Assembly (NCBI GenBank): GCA_015056365.1
Contig: SVGM01000006.1
Span: 50,369 to 114,368 of the forward strand
DNA from: Clostridiales bacterium
GTDB taxonomy: Bacteria > Bacillota > Clostridia > Christensenellales > Aristaeellaceae
Direction of reading: 5' to 3'
Length of the DNA: 64,000 nucleotides
Below the pieces are notes generated by a model. The model was not told where the DNA came from. It saw only the letters and a program-made list of their open reading frames with translations, and did not search any database. This document shows positions 33,546-41,676 of this stretch, in pieces (position 1 is the stretch's first letter; every line of letters starts with the position of its first letter). Position numbers and translations under genes: made by a program.

Positions 33546-33806
33546 GCACAGGGGAGGATGTCCCCTGTGCCTCAGCTCGTCAAAAAACTCGCCTCGGGCG
33601 ACTTTTTTGACGACTTTTGCACCGTTTGCCTACGAGCCTACGGCTCGCCGGGCGGCAAACGGCGATAGGAATCCCTTGCTACGCAAGGGTTCCGAAACCG
33701 CCGCACATGTCGCTGGTTTCGGTTTGACAATCGGAGGGGTGCGCCCCTCCGATACCTCCAAGACTTTTTCGACAGTCTGAGGCACAGGGGAGAATGTCTC
33801 CTGTGC
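33546..33806. mobile_element. Candidate MITE flanked by duplicated 25-nt hairpins
   Basis: The core (33571-33781) has imperfect 19-bp terminal inverted repeats (CTCAGCTCGTCAAAAAACT and the reverse complement of AGTTTTTCGACAGTCTGAG-like sequence, 14 of 19 matching). It contains four nested hairpins, such as CGTCAAAAAA...TTTTTTGACG and CGGAGGGGTGCGCCCCTCCG. It is bracketed by near-identical hairpins GCACAGGGGA...TCCCCTGTGC at 33546-33570 and 33782-33806. No transposase is encoded. Confidence 0.55.
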
Positions 33807-33825
33807 CTTGCGCTTCCTGGAAGGA

Positions 33826-34104
33826 TTACTTGTTTTCCAACTCCTGCAGCTTTTTGGTCAGTTCCTGCAGCTTCGCTTCGCAAGCCTGGGCGCTTTCGCA
33901 GGCCTGTCCCATCGCGAAGAGCACCAGACCGCTGAGCCATGCCACCAGACAGCCGATGGCGATGTAGAAGATGCCGCCGATGGCCACTCCGGTGCCCTGA
34001 CCGCTGAACATCAACACGAGACCGGCGAAGACGAAGAGAATCATCATCAGAATGGATACGACCTTGGCGTAGGTTTTCACTTTGTGGCCAGCGTTGTTGA
34101 ACAT
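33826..34104 (-). CDS. Small membrane protein with C-terminal coiled coil
   Basis: A 92-residue protein with two TM helices (about residues 13-33, VSILMMILFVFAGLVLMF, and 40-64) and a short C-terminal heptad segment (CEAKLQELTKKLQELENK) that suggests coiled-coil self-association. Function unknown. The start at 34104 has AAGGAG upstream; a longer upstream frame lacks a site. It lies 116 bases downstream of the SGNH hydrolase gene and just before the candidate MITE, whose outer hairpin may serve as its terminator. Confidence 0.6.
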   Translation of the reverse strand: MFNNAGHKVKTYAKVVSILMMILFVFAGLVLMFSGQGTGVAIGGIFYIAIGCLVAWLSGLVLFAMGQACESAQACEAKLQELTKKLQELENK

Positions 34105-34220
34105 AGTATCACTCCTTATCATATGGTTGATTCGGCAGGAAAAAACAGCACGATTGCCTTTCCGATGTGACAAAAGCCCGGTCCCAATCGCAAGCGGAAG
34201 CACAGTGTTCCTTCCCGGCC

Positions 34221-34910
34221 TCACATCTCCCGGATCATCCGGTACAGCTCGTCCGCGAATAGCTGATGCATCTCCCGGGTGGGGTGGTTCAGCCGGTTCA
34301 CCAAAAGCCGGGTGGTATCCACCCCGTTCGCCGCCATCTGCTGCCACTTGGCGTAGCAGTCGCACACCGGCACGTCATGGGCGGCGGCGCAGGCTCTGGC
34401 GGCGTTCATGTATGCGTCCATCTTGCCGGAGGTCTGGCACTGGCAGGTGAAGCGGGCATAGTCCATAAGCGCCGGCAGGGTATCGGCCTCATCCACGTAG
34501 GTATTGAGCATGTTGGGCGTGAGGAAGATGGTGGGGATCTCCGCGCCGCGCAGGGTCTGGAAGATGGTGCTCAAAGCGCCGGTGTATTCCTCCAGCGTTT
34601 CGTTGATGTCGTTAAGGCCGAAGCAGACCACGGTCAGGTCGGGGTGATGGCTCAGCACGTCCCGATCAAGCCGGGCAAGCGATCCTTTGGCGGTGATGCC
34701 ACCGATGCCGGCATTGATCATATTCACGGGCATCATTGGGTAGTCCCGGTGCAGCATCCGCGCCAGCCTGGCGTGGTACACCGCGTCATAGTCGAACACG
34801 CCGTCCTCGAAATTGCCGTGGGTGACGCTGTCGCCCAAAAACACCATGTTCACCGGTCCGTGCCGGGTGATGCCGTCGCAGTCCATTTGCAGCTTTTCAA
34901 TGATTCGCAT
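34221..34910 (-). CDS. SGNH/GDSL hydrolase-family esterase
   Basis: A 229-residue esterase/lipase-like hydrolase. Block I is NMVFLGDSVTHG with the nucleophile Ser near residue 27, the oxyanion Gly is in NAGIGG, the block III Asn is in GLNDINETL, and the C-terminal catalytic pair is within NRLNHPTREMHQL. There is no signal peptide, so it acts inside the cell. Substrate class (carbohydrate esters, acyl esters or thioesters) is open. It starts 47 bases after the Mbeg1-like gene on the same strand with GGGAG before ATG. Confidence 0.88.
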   Translation of the reverse strand: MRIIEKLQMDCDGITRHGPVNMVFLGDSVTHGNFEDGVFDYDAVYHARLARMLHRDYPMMPVNMINAGIGGITAKGSLARLDRDVLSHHPDLTVVCFGLNDINETLEEYTGALSTIFQTLRGAEIPTIFLTPNMLNTYVDEADTLPALMDYARFTCQCQTSGKMDAYMNAARACAAAHDVPVCDCYAKWQQMAANGVDTTRLLVNRLNHPTREMHQLFADELYRMIREM

Positions 34911-34957
34911 GGTCGTTGTACTCCCTTCTGTATGGTGATGCCGGCGTACCCGGCTGT

Positions 34958-36055
34958 TCAGTCCGTTCCGCTGTCCGGTTTGCTGCCGAAAAGCACGTCC
35001 AGATGGCTGGCGCCTGCACCCAGCAGCTTGAGCACCGCGCCCAATAGCGCGTTGCGCTGCTGGCCGGTGAGCCCGGCGGTGGCGTTCAGCACGGCATCCA
35101 GGTTCAGAAGCGCGCCAAGGGGAATCTGCCCGATCTTCTTGGCCCCGGTGGCGGAGAGGATGCTGTACAGCGCGTCCACCACGGTGCGCCGCTGGGGAAT
35201 GCTGAGGCTGCCAAGGAAGGTGCGCAGGGTACGGCTGGCATAGCGGCTCTGCTGGGTCAGGCCGTCGGCAGGCACCAGGGTGCCGCCCTCCAGCTGCCAC
35301 AGAAAGCTGTTGTGCTGTTGAAGGCCGCTGCCCTCCGAACGGATGACGGTATAGGGCTCGCCGCCGTTCATCAGCATGCCAATGACCGAATCCTGCGGTA
35401 CATAGGTGGTCAGCCGTCCGGCCAGCGCAGCGTATCCGGGGCTTTGCCGGGTCTTTTCATCCAGGCCTGGGCCGTCGAAGTTGATGACGCGCAGGATGCG
35501 CTCCTGCAGGGCGGGATTGCACCGGGCGGCTGCGAACAGCGCCAGATTGCCGCCCTTGCTGTGTCCCACCACATAGGCATGGGAAAACTGCGCCAGCATT
35601 TCATTCAGAAACCGGGCGGCGTCCTGCTGGGCGGGCACAGGAGATTCAAAGGACAGGTTCAGGTCCTCCTTCCAGCCCACCAGGGTGGAATCCGTTCCCC
35701 GGAAGGCGATCACCCCGGTTTGGGGCGCAATGCGAAAGGCGCAGGCGGCAAACTGCTGCTGCTTTTCCGGACTGAAATGCGCCCGGAAGCCGCCGAACTT
35801 GCACTCGCCAAAGCGAACGGTTTTTGCGGCGGTCTGCCACAGGCGGCGGCGCTTGAGCGCCATGTCCCCCTCGTCCGACCGGGCGGGCAGGGGATACAGC
35901 ACGCTGCCGGTGAGGCTCAGGGGCCAGCCATGACCATGGCCGCCCAGCCGCTCCATGGGACAATAGGCCATGGTGGCGAAAATCAGCAGATCGGCCTCCG
36001 TGGGCGGCATGTCGAGAAAACGCTGGTTGCCGTAGGATTGCAGATGTTGGAACAT
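34958..36055 (-). CDS. Mbeg1-like (DUF2974) alpha/beta hydrolase
   Basis: A 365-residue protein of the Mbeg1/DUF2974 group. The nucleophile elbow is YVVGHSKGGNLALFAAAR (Ser near residue 166). TGVIAFRGTDSTLVGWKEDL supplies an oxyanion strand typical of lipase-class-3 relatives, and NFDGPGLDEKTRQSPGY is a family block. It has no signal peptide. Start 36055 has GGAGGG close upstream; two in-frame ATGs further on the 5' side have weaker sites. These proteins are known only as predicted hydrolases. It follows the GNAT gene by 49 bases. Confidence 0.8.
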   Translation of the reverse strand: MFQHLQSYGNQRFLDMPPTEADLLIFATMAYCPMERLGGHGHGWPLSLTGSVLYPLPARSDEGDMALKRRRLWQTAAKTVRFGECKFGGFRAHFSPEKQQQFAACAFRIAPQTGVIAFRGTDSTLVGWKEDLNLSFESPVPAQQDAARFLNEMLAQFSHAYVVGHSKGGNLALFAAARCNPALQERILRVINFDGPGLDEKTRQSPGYAALAGRLTTYVPQDSVIGMLMNGGEPYTVIRSEGSGLQQHNSFLWQLEGGTLVPADGLTQQSRYASRTLRTFLGSLSIPQRRTVVDALYSILSATGAKKIGQIPLGALLNLDAVLNATAGLTGQQRNALLGAVLKLLGAGASHLDVLFGSKPDSGTD

Positions 36056-36104
36056 GGAACCCTCCATTGTTTCATGGGTGAGGGGCGGTGGGATGGCGCC
36101 CCTT

Positions 36105-36665
36105 CTATCTCGATTCACGAAAGCGTGCTGATATTCCTTCCGGGGGTGATTTGTCGATTGATAGATTGATCAAGTAATACTGACTGATCTTGCCTTCTGC
36201 ATAATGATCCTTTTCCTCTGTCAACACGCCACCATTCTTGATAATGGTTGCTGCAGATGCCAGATTATCTTTGTAGCAACCAAGCAAAACCTTGTCCATT
36301 CCTTTTTCTCTGCAAACGGACAAAGCATACCGAAGCATAGCGGTTGCATACCCTTTTTTTCTTTCGGACGGCCTTACTCCATATCCGATATGACCATATT
36401 GTTCCGTAAGAGATTCAGGCAAATCGTATCGGATGCTTAATAAGCCTATTAGTTTGCTCCTGTCAAAACAAAGATACAACAATGATTTGCCCCACAGAGC
36501 ATCGCCAATCGAAGCGTTTTTCTGTATTTTCTCTACCCAGTCAGAGTACTCGGAAGATGTCAATCCCATACTCGCACTGATGCGGGTTTCATTGTGGCTG
36601 ACATGTTCCTGAACATACTCTTGCAATATCCCTTTATCCTTGATGTCAGGAAGTCTATATATCAT
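36105..36665 (-). CDS. GNAT-family acetyltransferase, AT-rich
   Basis: A 186-residue acetyltransferase with the acetyl-CoA motif GVRPSERKKGYATAMLRYAL and the motif-B segment LLGCYKDNLASAATIIKNGG. DNA composition is visibly more AT-rich than its neighbours, which points to recent transfer. It begins a possible operon with the Mbeg1-like and SGNH genes. The intact C-terminus has the same DN-ASA-TI-KNGG pattern as the remnant at 27989-28182, which helps identify that fragment. Substrate unknown. Confidence 0.87.
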   Translation of the reverse strand: MIYRLPDIKDKGILQEYVQEHVSHNETRISASMGLTSSEYSDWVEKIQKNASIGDALWGKSLLYLCFDRSKLIGLLSIRYDLPESLTEQYGHIGYGVRPSERKKGYATAMLRYALSVCREKGMDKVLLGCYKDNLASAATIIKNGGVLTEEKDHYAEGKISQYYLINLSIDKSPPEGISARFRESR

Positions 36666-36705
36666 CTCATACTCCTACAAATTCAAGCTTTTCAATTCTA
36701 CATCA

Positions 36706-36734
36706 AGTATATCATTGGGACGGTGTAAAAACAA
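36706..36734 (-). promoter_or_regulatory. Promoter of the GNAT gene
   Basis: On the minus strand: TTGTTT, 17 bases, TATACT, about 40 bases before the start codon. Confidence 0.72.
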
Positions 36735-36770
36735 GAAAAGCTGCGCCGGGCAAAACGACGCAGCTTTTTC
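36730..36770 (-). terminator. Terminator of the secreted-protein gene
   Basis: AAAAGCTGCG / CGCAGCTTTT stem (36736-36745 with 36759-36768), with T-rich runs on both strands; it also separates the downstream GNAT promoter. Confidence 0.8.
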
Positions 36771-36815
36771 TGTTTTCCAATCGCTCCAGTCATCCCGGAG
36801 CCCTTTACAAAGGCG

Positions 36816-38366
36816 TCACTCCACCCGCAAATACGTCCCGGCAGCATAATCATACCGCCAGCTTTCGCCGTTCAGCGAATATTCCACGTTACCATCAGCA
36901 AAGGCTTCCAGCCGGAGGATCTCCACTGTTTCGCCCTCGTCCGTCACGCCGGTGAGCAGATAGCTGCCCACATGCAGGCCGTCTTCGGTCTGCTGCTCCT
37001 CGCTCGCCAGCGAAATGGAGGCATAGCCCATGCCCCATTCAGGCCGGATATCCGCCGGACCTATCTCGTTTTCGCCGCCCCAGGTGCCGGTGAAGGCATA
37101 GAAATTCTGAGTGGTGAAAACATCGCCTACCCGGTCGTAGCGCTGCTTGGGGGTGATGCCCTCATAGGTGGCATAAGTGATGGTGCCGTCGAGGAAATAG
37201 CGGGTGGAATACCGGGCATTGCCGGTCTCGTAGGTAATCAGGTTAATGGAATCCACCCGGCCACGTTCCCGGTTGATGGCAATCACGGTGCCATCCCACA
37301 GGTCATCATAGTAGCCGCCCATGTTGACGCCGTAGTTGGTGCTGCCCTGATTGCTCTCATAGACGATGAAGCCCGCAGGGCCGGTCGTTTCGTCATACTG
37401 ACCATAATAGAAGCTCTCGCCGGATTGGCCCATCTGGTGCCACTGAATATCAGCCGTTTCCACCACGGGCACAGTGGTTTCCAGCGGGCAGGGGAATGCG
37501 CTGCTGTGCGTGATCTGCAGATCATTGCGCTCGTAATCCGCCTCCAGCTGGTATTGGAGGAACACATGACAGGCCTGCACCTGAAAATCGCCGCTTCCGC
37601 CCATGGCAAAGCTGTTCTCGCCAAAGCCCTCGGGAGCCAGATAGGCGGCATAGTGCCAGTCGTTCTCGTCGAAGGGATTGGTAACATAATACAGCACCTG
37701 CTTCATGCCCAGTTCCTCTTCCAGATAAGCTGCGTACTTTTCCACCGCTTCCTGCACGGAGGCATCATCGCCCTCATAGGTATGGCTGATGCAGTAGCCA
37801 TAGTCTGTGGTCGTATCCACGGGATACAGCCCATAAGAAAAATCAAGCGGGTCGGGCAGGTTGGGCTGCTGCGCCGTCTCTTCCATGACCGCACCCTCCT
37901 GCGCAAAGGGCAGAGATGAGCTGTGGCAGACGTGTAGAATGCTATCATCGCCTTCGTCGTTCAGCGTAAACATCAGCATCACATGGCAGGCGTCCACCTG
38001 ATAAAAATCGCCTCTCATGGCAAATGTGCTGCCGGCCGGTTCATTGCCGGGCATCCGATAGGCGGCGGCATAATCCCTGCTATCCGGGAGGGGATCCGCT
38101 GTAACCGCCAGCACCCCTTCCATGCCGAGCTGTTCGATCAGATAAGCTGTGTACGCATCCACAGCAGCCTTCACAGAGGCCATGTCGCCCTGATAACTGT
38201 GCATCCAAAACACACCGAAATCCAGCGGCTCCTCATACTGGATCAGTCCCGGGGCCAAATCAGCCGGGTCGGGCAGAACGGCCTCCTTGGCTGCCTGCGC
38301 CATGGCGGCAGGCGAAAGCCCGAAAAGAAGAATAAGCGCAAGCAGGAGGGGAAGCATCCGTTTCAT
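36816..38366 (-). CDS. Secreted protein with two repeated domains and a C-terminal domain, unknown function
   Basis: A 516-residue exported protein. Residues 1-24 are a signal peptide. Two related domains follow, about residues 31-155 and 170-295. Each begins with LPDPxDxxxGL-type sequence, then a WMHSYQGDMASVKAAVDAY / ISHTYEGDDASVQEAVEKY block, a (E)QLGM-(K/E)(Q/G)VL strand, a YAAY strand and a Cys-His pair (ACHVMLMFTL / ACHVFLQYQL). The remaining 200 residues are rich in Tyr, Gly and Asn (YYGQYDETTGPAGFIVYES) and may form beta strands. I do not recognise a named family. Has consensus promoter and terminator. Confidence 0.65.
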   Translation of the reverse strand: MKRMLPLLLALILLFGLSPAAMAQAAKEAVLPDPADLAPGLIQYEEPLDFGVFWMHSYQGDMASVKAAVDAYTAYLIEQLGMEGVLAVTADPLPDSRDYAAAYRMPGNEPAGSTFAMRGDFYQVDACHVMLMFTLNDEGDDSILHVCHSSSLPFAQEGAVMEETAQQPNLPDPLDFSYGLYPVDTTTDYGYCISHTYEGDDASVQEAVEKYAAYLEEELGMKQVLYYVTNPFDENDWHYAAYLAPEGFGENSFAMGGSGDFQVQACHVFLQYQLEADYERNDLQITHSSAFPCPLETTVPVVETADIQWHQMGQSGESFYYGQYDETTGPAGFIVYESNQGSTNYGVNMGGYYDDLWDGTVIAINRERGRVDSINLITYETGNARYSTRYFLDGTITYATYEGITPKQRYDRVGDVFTTQNFYAFTGTWGGENEIGPADIRPEWGMGYASISLASEEQQTEDGLHVGSYLLTGVTDEGETVEILRLEAFADGNVEYSLNGESWRYDYAAGTYLRVE

Positions 38367-38415
38367 TATCAGTCACCTCTGTGTGGTTTTGTGTTGTTTG
38401 ATGGAATGCGACAAA

Positions 38416-38445
38416 ATTATAGAAAGAACAGCCGATAAATGTCAA
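38416..38445 (-). promoter_or_regulatory. Strong promoter of the secreted-protein gene
   Basis: On the minus strand: consensus TTGACA, 18 bases, TATAAT. Confidence 0.88.
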
Positions 38446-38503
38446 GGCTTGCAACCCGCTTCTCCCCGCCTGTGTCGATTCCGTAAATTCTTCAAATTCC
38501 CTT

Positions 38504-38531
38504 TTGTTTTCCTCCCATCCTATGCTATAAT
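38504..38531 (+). promoter_or_regulatory. Promoter of ftsH
   Basis: TTGTTT, 16 bases, TATAAT with an extended TGC just upstream of the -10. The leader to ATG 38648 is about 110 bases long. Confidence 0.72.
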
Positions 38532-38647
38532 AGACTGGCCGTTCGTATACGGTCTTCTTTGTTATGGAAAAATGCCGGTGGGAAATTTTTCGCAACCCTG
38601 CCGTCAAGCGACAGCGGTACATTTGCCGCAAGGAGGATTTGCAGTAG

Positions 38648-40711
38648 ATGAAGAAACAACGTGGGATGATGGGCTATTTGGTGCTGATTGTCAGCTTTCT
38701 GGTCATCGCCCTGCTGCTCAACGGCAGCCTGGGCCAGGGAGTGAACCGCCGCATTGAGTATCCGCAGCTGCTCAACGCCATCCGCGAGAACAACGTCAAG
38801 GCCGTGGCCATCCGCGGTACCACGCTGGTGGGCCAGTACCGCAACAACAGCGCCGTGTCCGACGCAGATTTTCCTGAGCGCGGATACGATTTTGAAACCA
38901 CCATCGGCGAGGACTTTATCGACACCGCCCGCCAGATGACCGCCACCGCCAACCAGAAGCCCCTGGAGGAGGTCAGCGTCAGCGACCTGCCCTTTGCGGT
39001 CAGCTACCGTGCGCCGGTGGTCACGCCCTGGTATGTGGAGCTTCTGCCCTTCATCATCATGACGCTGGTGACCCTGGGCTTCCTGTATTTCATCATGGCG
39101 CGTCAGGCCGGCGGCAACAGCAAGGTCATGAACTTTGGCAAGAGTCGCGCCCGCGTCAGCGATCCCTCCAAAAACCGCATCACCTTCAAGGATGTGGCCG
39201 GCTGTCAGGAGGAAAAGGAAGAACTGCAGGAAATGGTGGACTTCCTCAAGAACCCCAAGGCATATACCGATATGGGCGCCCGCATTCCCAAGGGCGTGCT
39301 GCTGGTGGGCCCTCCCGGTACCGGTAAGACCCTGCTGGCCAAGGCCGTAGCCGGCGAAGCCAATGCGCCCTTTTTCTCCATCTCCGGTTCCGACTTTGTG
39401 GAGATGTTTGTAGGCGTGGGCGCCAGCCGTGTGCGCGATCTGTTTGGTGAAGCCAAGAAGGCTGCGCCCTCCATCGTGTTCATCGACGAGATCGACGCGG
39501 TGGGCCGTCACCGCGGCGCAGGTCTGGGCGGCGGTCACGACGAGCGCGAGCAGACCCTGAACCAGCTGCTGGTGGAGATGGACGGTTTCGCCATCAACGA
39601 AGGCGTCATCGTCATGGCTGCCACCAACCGCCGCGATATCCTTGACCCGGCGCTGCTGCGTCCCGGCCGTTTCGACCGTCAGGTCACCGTCAACTATCCC
39701 GATCAGGAAGGCCGCGTGGAGATCCTCAAGGTGCACAGCCGCGGCAAGAAGCTGGACAGCGACGTGGATCTGGAGAACATTGCAAAGCGCATGCCCTTCT
39801 CCAGCGGCGCCGATCTGGAAAACGTCATGAACGAAGGCGCGCTGCTGGCCGTTCGCCGCAAGAAGACCGTCATCAGCCAGCAGGAGCTGGTGGACGCCGT
39901 CAGCCGTGTGCAGATGGGTCCCGAAAAGCGCAGCCATAAGGTAACCGAAAAGGATCGCAAGCTGACGGCCTATCACGAGGGCGGTCATGCAGTGATCTCC
40001 TACCTGATGCCCGATTGCGACGATGTGCATCTGGTCACCATCGTGCCCCGCGGCCAGGCCGGCGGCTATACCCTCAGCCTGCCCAGCGAGGAAAACGACG
40101 GCTACCGCCGCAACGAGCTCATCAGCCGCATCACCATGATGCTGGGCGGCCATGCCGCCGAGCGCATCGCCCTGGAGGATATCTCCACCGGTGCAAGCAG
40201 CGATATCAAGCGTGCCACCGAGCTGGCCCGCCGCATGGTGACCCAGTGGGGTATGAGCGATACCATCGGTACCATGTACCTTGGCAGCGATCAGGAAGTG
40301 TTCGTCGGCATGGAGTTCGGCCAGAGCCGGGAATACAGCGAGCAGTCCGCCGCCACCATCGACGCCGAGATCAAGCGTCTCATCGACCTGTGCTACAACC
40401 GCGCCTGCGAGCTGCTGACTCAGAACCAGGATAAGCTGACCGCTGTGGCCGAGGCGCTGCTTGAGCGCGACACCCTGAACCGCGCCGAGTTTGAGGCCAT
40501 TATGCGGGGCGAGGAACTGCCCCCCATGACCGACGCCGAGAAGCTCAAGGCCGACCCCACCGCCGTGCAGAGCGCCTGCGACGAGTCCGCCTGCGCCGCC
40601 GAGAAGCCCCAGCTCCCCGTTGACGAGGCGCATGAGGCTGTGTGGCAGAGCGTATTCGGCTACGGCAGCAAGAAGCCTGCCAACAGCGGCGACCAGGAAC
40701 CCAAAGCATGA
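38648..40711 (+). CDS. ftsH: ATP-dependent zinc metalloprotease FtsH
   Basis: A 687-residue membrane-anchored AAA+ protease that degrades membrane and regulatory proteins. TM helices lie at about 8-27 and 125-148 around an external domain. The ATPase has Walker A GPPGTGKT at about 221-228, Walker B IVFIDEID and the SRH block [11 protein letters not shown]. The protease zinc motif is HEGGH at about 443-447, where most FtsH have HEAGH; HExxH is intact. The C-terminal 60 residues are a Pro/Ala/Glu-rich tail. AAGGAGG precedes the ATG. The downstream PHP gene begins within its stop codon. Confidence 0.96.
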   Translation: MKKQRGMMGYLVLIVSFLVIALLLNGSLGQGVNRRIEYPQLLNAIRENNVKAVAIRGTTLVGQYRNNSAVSDADFPERGYDFETTIGEDFIDTARQMTATANQKPLEEVSVSDLPFAVSYRAPVVTPWYVELLPFIIMTLVTLGFLYFIMARQAGGNSKVMNFGKSRARVSDPSKNRITFKDVAGCQEEKEELQEMVDFLKNPKAYTDMGARIPKGVLLVGPPGTGKTLLAKAVAGEANAPFFSISGSDFVEMFVGVGASRVRDLFGEAKKAAPSIVFIDEIDAVGRHRGAGLGGGHDEREQTLNQLLVEMDGFAINEGVIVMAATNRRDILDPALLRPGRFDRQVTVNYPDQEGRVEILKVHSRGKKLDSDVDLENIAKRMPFSSGADLENVMNEGALLAVRRKKTVISQQELVDAVSRVQMGPEKRSHKVTEKDRKLTAYHEGGHAVISYLMPDCDDVHLVTIVPRGQAGGYTLSLPSEENDGYRRNELISRITMMLGGHAAERIALEDISTGASSDIKRATELARRMVTQWGMSDTIGTMYLGSDQEVFVGMEFGQSREYSEQSAATIDAEIKRLIDLCYNRACELLTQNQDKLTAVAEALLERDTLNRAEFEAIMRGEELPPMTDAEKLKADPTAVQSACDESACAAEKPQLPVDEAHEAVWQSVFGYGSKKPANSGDQEPKA

Positions 40712-41607
40712 GCATTCAATATCCCATCGATCTGCATGTCCACAGCACCTGCTCCGACGGGCTGGAAACGCCTGCGGAGCTGTGCGAACATGCGCAGAAG
40801 CTGGGAATCCATACCCTTGCGCTGAGCGACCACGACACCCTGTCCGGGGTCGCCCTGATGCGGGACGCCATCCGGGAGCTGGCACAGCGACAGCCCCATC
40901 GCCCGCCCATTCGCTTTCTGCCCTCCATCGAGCTGAGCACAGGCGACGGCGGGCGCGCGCATTTGCTGGGCTTCGGTGTGGATCCGGAGAATGCTGCCCT
41001 TCAGCAGTGCCTGGAGCAGATCCGGCAGGAGCGCGCCCAGCGCGGACGCAAGATGCTGGAACGCCTTCGCAAGCAGGGGATCACCTTTCCCCGGGAGATG
41101 GAGGAGCAGCTGTCCGCTCCCGGCACGGGCAGGGCGCATATGGCCCGGGCCCTGTGCCAGATCGGCGTGGTGCACACCATGCAGCATGCCTTCGACCGCT
41201 ACCTGAACCGCGGCTGCTGTGCCTACGTTCACCGCAGCTATTTGCCCATCTCCGAGGGCGTACGGCTGCTGACACAGGCCGGGGGCACGGTGGTGCTTGC
41301 CCATCCCTGCCGCCTTGGGCTGGAGTTTCCTGCGCTGGCGGCGCTGGTGAAGGAGCTCAAGGACGCAGGCCTGTCCGGTCTGGAGGCCTTTCACCCCTCC
41401 GCATCCCGCAAGCAGGCCCCGGAGCTTGCCAGCCTGGCCCGCAGCCTTTCGCTGCTGATCACCGGCGGCAGCGATTATCACGGCGACCCGGACACCAGCG
41501 TGCGGCTGGGCCGGATGCCCTCCGGCTGGAATACGCTTCAGAGCGATCTGGAGGCGCTGCTGGCCGCCATGGAAGCCGCCAACCCCGGCAGCACGGCCCA
41601 GCCGTAG
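40708..41607 (+). CDS. PHP-domain phosphoesterase
   Basis: A 299-residue metal-dependent phosphoesterase of the PHP superfamily, as in YciV/RnaAM-type and HisPPase-like enzymes. Metal ligands are present: [11 protein letters not shown] (residues about 8-18), [11 protein letters not shown] (about 38-48), the Glu in SIELST, VLAHPCR and [10 protein letters not shown] near the C-terminus. YciV-like proteins act on nucleoside 3',5'-bisphosphates or short RNA; that is a guess for this one. ATG 40708 overlaps the ftsH stop codon (ATGA), so its translation is coupled to ftsH. Confidence 0.9.
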   Translation: MSIQYPIDLHVHSTCSDGLETPAELCEHAQKLGIHTLALSDHDTLSGVALMRDAIRELAQRQPHRPPIRFLPSIELSTGDGGRAHLLGFGVDPENAALQQCLEQIRQERAQRGRKMLERLRKQGITFPREMEEQLSAPGTGRAHMARALCQIGVVHTMQHAFDRYLNRGCCAYVHRSYLPISEGVRLLTQAGGTVVLAHPCRLGLEFPALAALVKELKDAGLSGLEAFHPSASRKQAPELASLARSLSLLITGGSDYHGDPDTSVRLGRMPSGWNTLQSDLEALLAAMEAANPGSTAQP

Positions 41608-41676
41608 TGCCGCAGCAAACATGATTGCAATCATCGCCTGCACTTTGCAGGCGCTACCACCAAAGGAGCAGTTCGC

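Noticed and set aside
38525-40885. 786-codon frame opposite ftsH
   Set aside because: Antisense shadow; ftsH is unambiguous, and the product is Gly/His/Ala-rich without domains.
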